This document shows positions 1-6,379 of a DNA stretch of 6,379 bases, piece by piece (position 1 is the first letter of the stretch; each line of letters starts with the position of its first letter). Location: assembly GCA_016882555.1 (NCBI GenBank), contig VGPQ01000084.1, forward strand, positions 1 to 6,379, given 5' to 3'. The position numbers and the translations under genes were made by a program. Below the pieces are notes generated by a model. The model saw only the letters and a list, made by a program, of their open reading frames with translations. It was not told the origin of the DNA and ran no database searches. The stretch is from Cyanobacteria bacterium M_surface_7_m2_040. Lineage in GTDB: Bacteria; Cyanobacteriota; Cyanobacteriia; PCC-6307; Cyanobiaceae.

Positions 1-47
1 CGCCTGAGCAGCACATCCGCCCCGCCGGCGCTGCGGTTAGATTTCAT
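1..47 (-). CDS. Possible 5' end of a divergent gene, cut by the window edge
   Basis: On the - strand an ATG at 47-45 opens a frame that stays open to the window edge and encodes 15 residues, MKSNRSAGGADVLLR. Only a weak purine stretch (GAAG) directly abuts the ATG, so there is no well-spaced ribosome binding site. Fifteen codons are too few to recognise a family. If real, the gene would be divergent from the first desaturase and share the region 48-131 as its promoter region. It could equally be a chance open frame, since the + strand here also has an open frame ending with the TGA at 63-65. Confidence 0.2.
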   Translation of the reverse strand, partial: MKSNRSAGGADVLLR

Positions 48-131
48 CTTCAGATCAAACACTGATCAGATCTCGGATCAAGCCGCCTGCGGCCCGATCC
101 ATGGATCAGCCCCATCCCGCCGGAGTTCCAC
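48..131. promoter_or_regulatory. Leader of the first desaturase with a GATC cluster
   Basis: This stretch precedes the first desaturase. It contains six GATC tetramers (starting at 53, 64, 69, 76, 96 and 104), a perfect 12-bp palindrome GATCCATGGATC at 96-107, and a TGATC-N8-GATCA inverted repeat at 63-80. A Shine-Dalgarno-like GGAG lies at 122-125, six bases before the TTG start. I see no convincing -35/-10 pair. Several cyanobacteria methylate GATC, so the cluster could affect transcription; that role is inference. Confidence 0.4.
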
Positions 132-1070
<939 letters not shown>

Positions 1071-1098
1071 TCGGGGCGCCGAGCCCGGCAGCCAGCCG

Positions 1099-1863
1099 CT
1101 ACGCGGTTTTGGGCAGACGCTTGCGGCGCAGCAACTGAAGCAGGCCATCGACTTCCATCTGCTGCGAGCCCGAGACCCCCAGGGTCCGCGCCGTGATCAC
1201 CAGATCCGGCAATTCGGCCTCCAGTTCAACAGCCGTGTAATCGCGCAGGCCGGCCATCACCTCAACAAAGCGTTCGCGGCGCTGTTTTTTGCTGACCGGA
1301 TAGGCCGCCAGCACCGGCTCGCGGCACTGACGCCAGGGCTGGCCCGCTGTGTACAGCTGGGCGAGGGCCGCGCTGAGCTCCATCGCCTCGGCATCGGCAA
1401 TGCGCAGATCAAAGGCGGGTGGCGGGGTCCGCAGACCCACGAAGACCTCGAGCAGCTCGCCTGGGCCCAGCACCGGCTCGCCCGAGGCCTGCACCGGCAG
1501 ACAGGACGCCGCAAGGGCCTCGATCAACTCAGGCTGACCGGCCAGCCGTCCTCGCAGGCCCTCGCTGAGCCGGCCGCCGCTGGCTTCGGCGGCCAGCAGC
1601 TGATTGATGCGTCCCAGCGCCAGAAACACTTCAGGACCCGGCGAAGCCAGCTTGCCGTTGCGCAACATCGAGAGCTGACTGTTGTGCACCCGCCCCAGAT
1701 CCAGGGCTTCGGCCAGGGCGGGCAGCACCCGATGACTCCACCCATTGCGCTCATGCCACACCCGGACCAGATGGGCAAAGGCCACCCGCCCCGAGGCCAG
1801 ATCGTCGCGGTAGCCCATGGGCGGTTGTGCGATATGGATTCGTATTGCTACCATTGTAGACAT
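1099..1863 (-). CDS. Unrecognised protein with helix-turn-helix-like segment
   Basis: A soluble-looking protein of 254 residues from the ATG at 1863. I do not recognise a named family. Around residues 43-91 the order of helices resembles an XRE/Cro-type helix-turn-helix: LAEALDLG, then a turn, then SQLSMLRNGK, a helix-3-like segment closing with the N-G-K typical of such domains, then FLALGRINQLL. The C-terminal half is rich in Leu, Ala and Glu and ends in the basic tail LLRRKRLPKTA. No signal peptide or membrane segment is visible. The start is uncertain: ATG at 1863 or 1854, a TTG at 1884, or ATG at 1818 (239 residues); none has a strong ribosome binding site, though a TACAAT on the - strand (1858-1853) could be a -10 box favouring 1818. 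It is tail-to-tail with the first desaturase (28-base gap) and head-to-head with the second (20-base gap). A DNA-binding role is inference. Confidence 0.75.
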   Translation of the reverse strand: MSTMVAIRIHIAQPPMGYRDDLASGRVAFAHLVRVWHERNGWSHRVLPALAEALDLGRVHNSQLSMLRNGKLASPGPEVFLALGRINQLLAAEASGGRLSEGLRGRLAGQPELIEALAASCLPVQASGEPVLGPGELLEVFVGLRTPPPAFDLRIADAEAMELSAALAQLYTAGQPWRQCREPVLAAYPVSKKQRRERFVEVMAGLRDYTAVELEAELPDLVITARTLGVSGSQQMEVDGLLQLLRRKRLPKTA

Positions 1864-1883
1864 CCAATCAGGAGTCGGTCTCA
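1819..1883. promoter_or_regulatory. Shared divergent start region
   Basis: The - strand gene starts at 1863 or nearby and the second desaturase at 1884, so promoter elements of each must overlap the leader or first codons of the other. The desaturase has GGAG at 1871-1874, nine bases before its ATG. On the - strand TACAAT (1858-1853) matches a -10 consensus at five of six positions but lacks a good -35 partner at 17 bases. On the + strand only weak candidates exist, such as TTGTGC at 1825-1830 with TACCAT at 1849-1854. Confidence 0.35.
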
Positions 1884-2858
1884 ATGACCGCCACGTTCTC
1901 TCCCAGGCCAGCCCGCGGCGCCGCCCAGGCCCGCGGCACCCGCAGCCCCGCCTTCATCAATGCGGGGCCCAGCAGCCATCGCCGCGCCAAGGCCCTGCAC
2001 CAGCCGCGCCGCGGCGAACCCCAGGCCGTGGCCCCCAAGGGCACCCGCTGGGGCACGATCATCTTCATGGCGATCATCCACGTGCTGGCCGTGGTCGCCC
2101 TGCTGCCCCAGTTCTGGAGCGTGCCGGCGGTCGCGAGCTTTCTGGTGCTGTATTGGCTGACCGCCTGCCTGGGCGTGACGATCGGCTACCACCGCCTGCT
2201 CAGCCACCGCAGCTTCAAGGTGCCCCAGTGGTTGGAGCGCTTCTTTGCCACCTGCGGCGCGATCAGCTGCCAGCACGGCCCGATCGACTGGGTGGGGCTG
2301 CACCGCCACCACCACAAGTTTTCCGACACCGAGGTGGATCACCACAGCAGCCTCAAGGGCTTCTGGTGGAGCCACATGGGCTGGATGTTTGAAGAGATCC
2401 CGGCGATGGCGGCCGTGCCCCGGCTCACGGGTGACCTGGCCAAGGACCCCTACTACCGCTGGCTCAACAACTGGTTCCTGGTGCTGCAGCTGCCCCTGGC
2501 GGCGCTGCTGTTCTGGATCGGCACCGCCACCGGCGCCGGCGGCTGGGCCCTGGTGCTGTGGGGCATCCCCCTGCGCCTGGTGGTGGTCTACCACTGCACC
2601 TGGCTGGTGAATTCGGCCACCCACTTGTGGGGCAGCGCCACTCATGACAGCGGTGACCACTCCAAGAACAACCCCTGGGTGGCGGCGCTCACCTTCGGCG
2701 AGGGCTGGCACAACAACCACCATTCCTTCCCCCATTCGGCGCGCCAGGGCTTCGGCCGCCAGATCGACCTCACCTGGCTGCACATCAAGCTGATGCGCCG
2801 CCTGGGCCTGGCCACCCAGGTGCGGCTACCGGAGGGTGCCCGGGGCAGCCGGGGCTGA
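1884..2858 (+). CDS. desC: Acyl-lipid desaturase, DesC-type, second paralogue
   Basis: A 324-residue membrane desaturase of the same family as the gene at 132. The histidine boxes are HRLLSH at 103-108, HRHHH at 140-144 and HNNHH at 276-280; NSATHLWG at 243-250 and GFWWSH at 159-164 are further family hallmarks. Hydrophobic segments lie near 59-76, 83-100, 197-212 and 221-237. It begins at ATG 1884 with GGAG nine bases upstream. Residues 1 to ~55 are a basic, Ala/Pro/Arg-rich extension unlike that of the first copy apart from composition. A 30-base stretch over the third histidine box (2693-2722) is identical to 911-940 in the first copy. Two copies may serve different acyl positions or temperatures, as known for cyanobacterial DesC paralogues; which copy does what cannot be told from sequence. 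Its promoter must overlap the divergent - strand gene. Confidence 0.94.
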   Translation: MTATFSPRPARGAAQARGTRSPAFINAGPSSHRRAKALHQPRRGEPQAVAPKGTRWGTIIFMAIIHVLAVVALLPQFWSVPAVASFLVLYWLTACLGVTIGYHRLLSHRSFKVPQWLERFFATCGAISCQHGPIDWVGLHRHHHKFSDTEVDHHSSLKGFWWSHMGWMFEEIPAMAAVPRLTGDLAKDPYYRWLNNWFLVLQLPLAALLFWIGTATGAGGWALVLWGIPLRLVVVYHCTWLVNSATHLWGSATHDSGDHSKNNPWVAALTFGEGWHNNHHSFPHSARQGFGRQIDLTWLHIKLMRRLGLATQVRLPEGARGSRG

Positions 2859-2862
2859 ATCG

Positions 2863-2894
2863 GATGGCTGCCGTCTCAATAGACTGCAGCCATC
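2863..2894. promoter_or_regulatory. Imperfect inverted repeat before hicB
   Basis: GATGGCTGC at 2863-2871 is perfectly complementary to GCAGCCATC at 2886-2894. Inside, GTCT (2873-2876) pairs with AGAC (2881-2884) around the loop CAAT, with one C/T mismatch between the two stems. This gives 13 pairs in 32 bases, starting five bases after the desaturase stop and ending just before the hicB ribosome binding site AAGAG (2895-2899). No run of T follows, so it is a poor intrinsic terminator. It could be an operator for the toxin-antitoxin operon, or an RNA hairpin limiting read-through or translation. The structure is seen directly; the role is inference. Confidence 0.6.
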
Positions 2895-2907
2895 AAGAGT
2901 GATTCCC

Positions 2908-3117
2908 ATGCACTTCACACTTGAGGTCGAGCAAGACGTCGATGGCCGCTGGCTCGCTGAAGTGATGGAGCTACCGGGGGCGCTTGCCTACGGCACATCA
3001 GCGACTGAAGCCATGGCCAAGGCTGAGGCGCTGGCACTGAGAGCGCTGGCCGAGCAGCTTGAGCAAGGGGAGGCAGCTCCCCGCGACATCAGCATCGTGG
3101 TGCCAGCCGCGGCATGA
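2908..3117 (+). CDS. hicB: HicB-family antitoxin, short form
   Basis: A 69-residue protein of the HicB antitoxin family, which neutralises HicA by binding it and covering its active site. The sequence shows the usual HicB core: a beta strand HFTLEVEQD, the turn DGRWLAEVMELPG (12-24), the GTSATEAMAKAEAL helix start (29-42), and a closing ISIVV strand (61-65). It stops there, so the C-terminal ribbon-helix-helix or helix-turn-helix DNA-binding domain of longer HicB proteins is absent. I chose the ATG at 2908 because AAGAG lies eight bases upstream and the family begins with this strand; an upstream GTG at 2836 in the same frame lies inside the desaturase gene. Its TGA overlaps the next gene's ATG (ATGA), implying coupled translation. 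The operon may be transcribed from the desaturase promoter or from the 49-base gap. Confidence 0.85.
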   Translation: MHFTLEVEQDVDGRWLAEVMELPGALAYGTSATEAMAKAEALALRALAEQLEQGEAAPRDISIVVPAAA

Positions 3118-3326
3118 GCCCATGGCCAGCGGTCAAAGCCAAGCGCGTCTTGGCGGCCCTGTTGAAGCTTGGTTGGACAGTCAAACGCCAAAGCGGTTCA
3201 CACCGAACCCTGTGCCGTGAAGGCTGGGTCGACGTTGTTTTTGCCTTCCACGATGGGGAGGAAATCGGTCCTCGCATGCTCACCAGAATGGCCAAACACA
3301 CCGGACTGCAACCCAAAGACCTGTAA
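3114..3326 (+). CDS. hicA: HicA-family toxin (mRNA interferase)
   Basis: A 70-residue small basic protein of the HicA family, whose members fold like a double-stranded RNA-binding domain and cleave mRNA to stop growth. The catalytic-histidine motif SGSH is present with His30, preceded by an alpha helix (RVLAALLKLGW, 11-21) and the strand TVKRQ. The segment FHDGEEIGPRMLTRMAKHTGL (45-65) matches the typical HicA C-terminal half, so the toxin appears intact. It overlaps hicB by four bases with no separate ribosome binding site, so translation is probably coupled. The order antitoxin-toxin is the reverse of the classic Escherichia coli hicAB operon. The stop codon lies four bases from the stop of the convergent porin gene. 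Confidence 0.87.
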   Translation: MSPWPAVKAKRVLAALLKLGWTVKRQSGSHRTLCREGWVDVVFAFHDGEEIGPRMLTRMAKHTGLQPKDL

Positions 3327-3339
3327 GCCCCTACAGGTT
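3318..3339. terminator. Hairpin across two convergent stop codons
   Basis: ACCTGTA at 3319-3325 is perfectly complementary to TACAGGT at 3332-3338 with a six-base loop, and one outer G/T wobble is possible. The hairpin contains the hicA TAA (3324-3326) and the porin stop on the other strand (3333-3331). It may act as a short bidirectional terminator. No strong T-run follows on the + strand; on the - strand only CTTTGGGTT follows, so termination would be weak. Confidence 0.4.
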
Positions 3340-4734
3340 CCACTCCAGCTGCAGGCCCAGGGTCCACACCGGGGCCTGCAGGGTGCCGCCGGGGTTGAGC
3401 AGCAGCTGGGTGAACGGCTGCAGCGACAGACGACGGCTGAGCTGGGCCTGATAGCCCAGCTCGATCACGCTCTGGCCGGCCTGGGCGGGAGCCAGCGCCG
3501 TGCTGGGGGCCGCTGTGGCCGCCCCCAGCAGCAGCAGGTCCTGGGGACGGGTCGGCAGCAGGCCCTGGCTCACGAGGCCGCCAGCGACATAACCCGGGAA
3601 CGGATTGATCGCCGGCATGAAGCCCACTGACCCGCTCAGCCACAGGCGCGTGCGGTGGCCCAGCAGCGACCCGCCCGGCAGGGCCAGATAGCCAAACAGA
3701 CCGGTGTTGGTGCCGCCCGCCGCCGAGGCAGCCGTGGAGGCCATACCGAACTGGCCGGGGCCGTTGACACTGGCAAAGCGCCAGCTGCCGGCAAAGCCGC
3801 CCAGCCGCAGCTCCGGTTCGGGCAGGCTGTTTTGCAGCAGGCGCGAGCGCAGGCAACCGGTGCGGGTGCGAAAGGGGAGGTCAGTACGGGCAGGACTGAC
3901 TGGGCCCAACGCTGATTCAGCGGCAGCGATCTTGCTGGCGCCGCAGGGGCCGCCATCAGAGCCGCTGCTAAGAGGCTGCTGCCACTGCAGCAGTTGCAGC
4001 ACTCCGTCGTGGCTGCTGGCGCTCTGGTTCCAGCCGCGCAGGGCCGGGTTGGCGCGCACGCTGCTGAGCTGAAAGGCGCCGTAGCTGAGCTCGCTGCGAC
4101 CGAAGCGCAGCAGCGCCCGGGCGCCATAGGCATTGAGCGGGCCATAGGGAAACCCGCTGATCTCAACGCCGGTGTGGCCATTGAGCAGACCGCTCACATA
4201 GAGGTTGCCGGCCGGCGGCTTGAAGAACGCCGAGGCCAGATTGAGGCTGCCCAGCTGCAGTGACGGCAACCAGTGCCCGGGTTGCTCGTTGCGCTCCAGC
4301 CAGAAGCTCTGCAACCACACCCCACCGGGGTTCTGGAAAGCGCTCTGAGGGTTGAAGGTGGTGTCGGCAAAGCCCAGGGCCTGGGTGTACTGCCCCGTGG
4401 CCACAAAACCGGTGGCATGGATGGTGGCGCTCCAGCGATCGAGCTCCCGATTGGGCGGGTTGCCCATCAGGTTGGTGCCGATGCTGGTGGTGAGGTCAAA
4501 GCCATTGGCCAGATTGACGCTCTGACTGGCACCGCCGCTGGGGTTACCGATCAACTGGCTGGTGAGGCGAAAGCCGGCATGCCACCAGGGCACCTGCGAA
4601 TCCACCGGCCCCTGGGGCAGCCAACCCCGCGGCAGCTCCAGCACCGGGATCCACTGGGGCGGCTGGCTCTGGGCCCAAGCCGGAGAGGCCAACAGCAAGC
4701 CTCCCAGCACTGCGGCAGCACCAGATCTGCGCAT
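3331..4734 (-). CDS. OprB-like outer-membrane porin, intact
   Basis: A 467-residue predicted outer-membrane beta-barrel of the carbohydrate-selective porin (OprB) type found in cyanobacteria, which lets small solutes cross the outer membrane. A signal peptide is clear: MRRSG, a hydrophobic core, then ASPAWA with cleavage after residue 21. The body alternates polar and hydrophobic residues as in beta strands. Near the C-terminus RLSLQPFTQLLLNPGG (435-450) matches the OprB penultimate strand motif, which usually reads L.PW.SLQPDLQYI.NPGG. The last strand is WTLGLQLEWNL; ending in Leu rather than Phe is unusual for a barrel signal. An insertion around 256-312 holds two cysteines (264, 294). The ATG overlaps the stop of the upstream porin gene (TGATG) without a clear ribosome binding site, pointing to translational coupling. 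The solute is unknown. Confidence 0.8.
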   Translation of the reverse strand: MRRSGAAAVLGGLLLASPAWAQSQPPQWIPVLELPRGWLPQGPVDSQVPWWHAGFRLTSQLIGNPSGGASQSVNLANGFDLTTSIGTNLMGNPPNRELDRWSATIHATGFVATGQYTQALGFADTTFNPQSAFQNPGGVWLQSFWLERNEQPGHWLPSLQLGSLNLASAFFKPPAGNLYVSGLLNGHTGVEISGFPYGPLNAYGARALLRFGRSELSYGAFQLSSVRANPALRGWNQSASSHDGVLQLLQWQQPLSSGSDGGPCGASKIAAAESALGPVSPARTDLPFRTRTGCLRSRLLQNSLPEPELRLGGFAGSWRFASVNGPGQFGMASTAASAAGGTNTGLFGYLALPGGSLLGHRTRLWLSGSVGFMPAINPFPGYVAGGLVSQGLLPTRPQDLLLLGAATAAPSTALAPAQAGQSVIELGYQAQLSRRLSLQPFTQLLLNPGGTLQAPVWTLGLQLEWNL

Positions 4735-6226
4735 CAGAACTGTTTGATCAGGCGGAGCGTGGCCGCCACTGTGGCCGGGTTGCCGATCAGGCTCGGCTTG
4801 GGAATCACGCTCAACACCGGTTCGAGATAGGTGGCGCGATCAAGCGCGAATTGGTAATAGAGCTGAATCACGACCTCAGGGGTCTCCACCTGGGCCAGGG
4901 GGTTGCCGCCGTAATTGCCGGGAAACAACTGCGGCAACAGAAACAACTCCGGATTCTTGGTGGGGTTGGGCTTGGCCCAGGCCAGGCCAACGCCGAAGTT
5001 GTCATGGGGCCGCTTCTCCAGCAAGCCATAGGCCGTCAGCCCCAGACCCACGTACTGATGAATGATCGAGGCAGGCGAATTGCTGAAGCCGAACTGATAG
5101 AAGGCACCGATGCCGCTGGGATTGACCCAGGGCTTGCGGTACCAGAGCCGATGGGTGCCGTAGAGATACATGCCCATCGCACCATTGGCCTTGGCTCCTA
5201 AATCACTGCCGGTGGTGACTGTGTTCAAGACCGACTGGGGTGTATCCAGCAGACCGCTTTGATACCAAGCACCGATCGCAAATTTGGCCGGCAACTTGCC
5301 ATTGCCGATGTTCCAGCGCACACCGAATTCGGCGATCTGAAACAGGTAATTGTTGATCCAGGGTGCCTGCAAGCCGGCCTGATAGCCCCACTTGGCGCCA
5401 TTGCCATCAAAAATGCCGTAATTGAGATACGTGTTTCCCGTCCCCTTGGGAAACCACCGCACCGTGAGTCCCAGGGCGGCGTTATACCCCACAGGCATCC
5501 GGCCGATCAGGGTCGGGTTGTTGTAGAGCGAGGGAACAATCAGCCCCGACGTTGCCAGCTCGGTGCGCGATGGCAGGTCCTGATTTCCCAGCACCACATT
5601 GTTGAACAGGACGTTGGCCGTCTGCTTGCCAAACCGCAGGAACAAACGTCGATCAAACAAGCCCTTGGCGATCCAGTAAGTGTAGAGCTCGGTCCGATCA
5701 AATGGAGGCGTGCCAGGTAGATCAGTAAAGCCTTGAATGCTGCCCGCATAGAGATTGACCGGGCTGCCATTGGCATTGAGCCCTGACACCGACACCTTGG
5801 TGTCTTTCCAACCCAACAGCGTTTCAAGATTGGCCTCCAGCTGCAGCTGCTGCAGCCATTACCAAAGGTTGTTCTGGGGTGCAAAGCTGCCGCTCAGAAA
5901 CGTATTCGCCTCCCCGACAAGTGCCCCACCCAGCCTGAAACCGCTCTCGGGCTTAATGCCCAGCAGCCGCCCCAATTCGCCCGTGCCGGTAAACATCTCC
6001 ACCGGGACTGGATTGGCCGGCATGACCTCTGGAGCGTTGCATTGCTTCTGGCACTGTCCTTGCCAATGCGATCACCGTTGCCTGCAGGCGCGACCTTGAT
6101 GGGCCACTGTTCGGCCGCCAGGCTCCCCAATCCCAGCACGGCGGGAACCAGCACCATCGCGCCCAGCAGCAGGCCCAGGGCCGGCCTACAAAGCGTGATG
6201 GCCTGTGGCAAGACCCCAGCCAACAA
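4734..6226 (-). pseudogene. OprB-like porin broken by a stop codon and likely frameshift
   Basis: From 5816 to 4734 an open frame of 360 codons encodes most of an OprB-type porin: RTELYTYWIAKGLFDRRLFLRFGKQ, typical of the family, lies in its N-terminal third, then RLWYRKPW, RPHDNFGVGLAW and a final Phe-ended strand TLRLIKQF. Its nominal TTG start falls in the middle of a domain. Reading upstream in the same frame gives WLQQLQLEANLETLLGW, then TAA at 5861-5859, then about 70 more codons of plausible porin sequence, including MFTGTGELGRLLGIKPESG and FRLGGALVGEANTFLSG. Further upstream that frame stops at 6074-6072, while the neighbouring frame, from a TTG at 6226, encodes a hydrophobic signal-peptide-like stretch GLLLGAMVLVPAVLGLGSLAA. 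Repaired, it would be about 497 residues. Two lesions suggest decay; sequencing error is the alternative. A start at ATG 6023 would remove the need for the frameshift but leave no signal peptide. Confidence 0.72.
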
Positions 6227-6258
6227 TCGAGCCTGGGGTACCTAGCACAGGCATTTGC

Positions 6259-6379
6259 ATGTTGCGCCAATCGATTCGAACGGCCATTGCTACCGCCGCC
6301 ACCGTCGCGGCCCTGAATGGGCCTGCCCTGCTGCAACCGGCACTGGCGCAACAGCCGATCTATCTGGCGCCCTTCCCTT
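6259..6379 (+). CDS. Secreted or envelope protein, 5' end only
   Basis: An ATG at 6259 opens a frame of 40 codons that runs out of the window. The residues form a textbook signal peptide: MLRQSIR as the positive start, TAIATAATVAAL as the hydrophobic core, and PALA followed by QQPIYLAPFP as a likely cleavage site after residue 30. The ribosome binding site is weak (ACAGG at 6247-6251, seven bases away). The mature part is too short to name a family. It is head-to-head with the broken porin, only about 32 bases from that gene's presumed TTG start, so its promoter probably lies within the decayed 5' part of the porin. It could be another porin or a periplasmic protein. Confidence 0.6.
   Translation, partial: MLRQSIRTAIATAATVAALNGPALLQPALAQQPIYLAPFP

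Noticed and set aside
1071..1098. Terminator between the first desaturase and the convergent gene
   Set aside because: Only a 4-bp GGGC/GCCC stem without a T-run is visible, which is too weak to call.
1881..2783. 300-codon open frame on the - strand
   Set aside because: It is the mirror of the second desaturase, with the same low-complexity composition and no ribosome binding site or recognisable motif.
2836..2907. Longer hicB starting at a GTG inside the desaturase
   Set aside because: The added residues are not HicB-like and the ATG at 2908 has a well-placed AAGAG.
3089..3856. 255-codon - strand frame covering the toxin gene and porin C-terminus
   Set aside because: It is an off-frame reading through the porin gene and opposite hicA, both of which have clear family motifs.
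5953..6351. 132-codon open frame on the - strand near the right edge
   Set aside because: The translation is Arg/Trp/Cys-rich with no signal or domain. It overlaps the signal-peptide frame of the porin and runs opposite the + strand signal peptide at 6259.

Overview
The window looks like a piece of a high-GC cyanobacterial chromosome, most likely from the Synechococcus/Cyanobium group. The reasons are two DesC-type acyl-lipid desaturases, two OprB-like porins of the kind cyanobacteria carry in their outer membrane, and GC-rich codon use. This assignment comes from reading the proteins by eye, not from a database search.

Left part (1-2858): two paralogous membrane fatty-acid desaturases on the + strand (132-1070 and 1884-2858) flank one gene on the - strand (1099-1863). 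That gene has no assigned function but carries a helix-turn-helix-like segment. It lies tail-to-tail with the first desaturase and head-to-head with the second, so its start region and that of the second desaturase share the same few tens of bases. The leader of the first desaturase (48-131) holds a dense cluster of GATC sites.

Middle (2859-3326): a small HicB/HicA-type toxin-antitoxin pair follows the second desaturase on the same strand. The antitoxin is first, the two genes overlap by ATGA, and a strong imperfect inverted repeat sits just before the antitoxin's ribosome binding site. The toxin gene ends 4 bases from a convergent porin gene, and a small hairpin covers both stop codons.

Right part (3331-6379): two OprB-like porin genes lie in tandem on the - strand. 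The promoter-distal one (3331-4734) is intact, with a clear signal peptide. The promoter-proximal one (4734-6226) reads as a porin over almost its whole length, but it is broken by an in-frame TAA and probably also by a +/-1 frameshift between signal peptide and barrel. The two overlap by one base (TGATG), so the intact gene may depend on transcription, and perhaps translation, through the broken one. At the right edge a new + strand gene begins with a clean signal peptide and runs out of the window.

Together the genes concern the cell envelope: membrane-lipid unsaturation and outer-membrane solute passage, with a toxin-antitoxin module between them. I see no insertion sequence, CRISPR array, tRNA or rRNA. 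Nothing here is clearly a new system. The best leads are the decayed leading porin, the helix-turn-helix protein wedged between the desaturases, and the inverted repeat before hicB.
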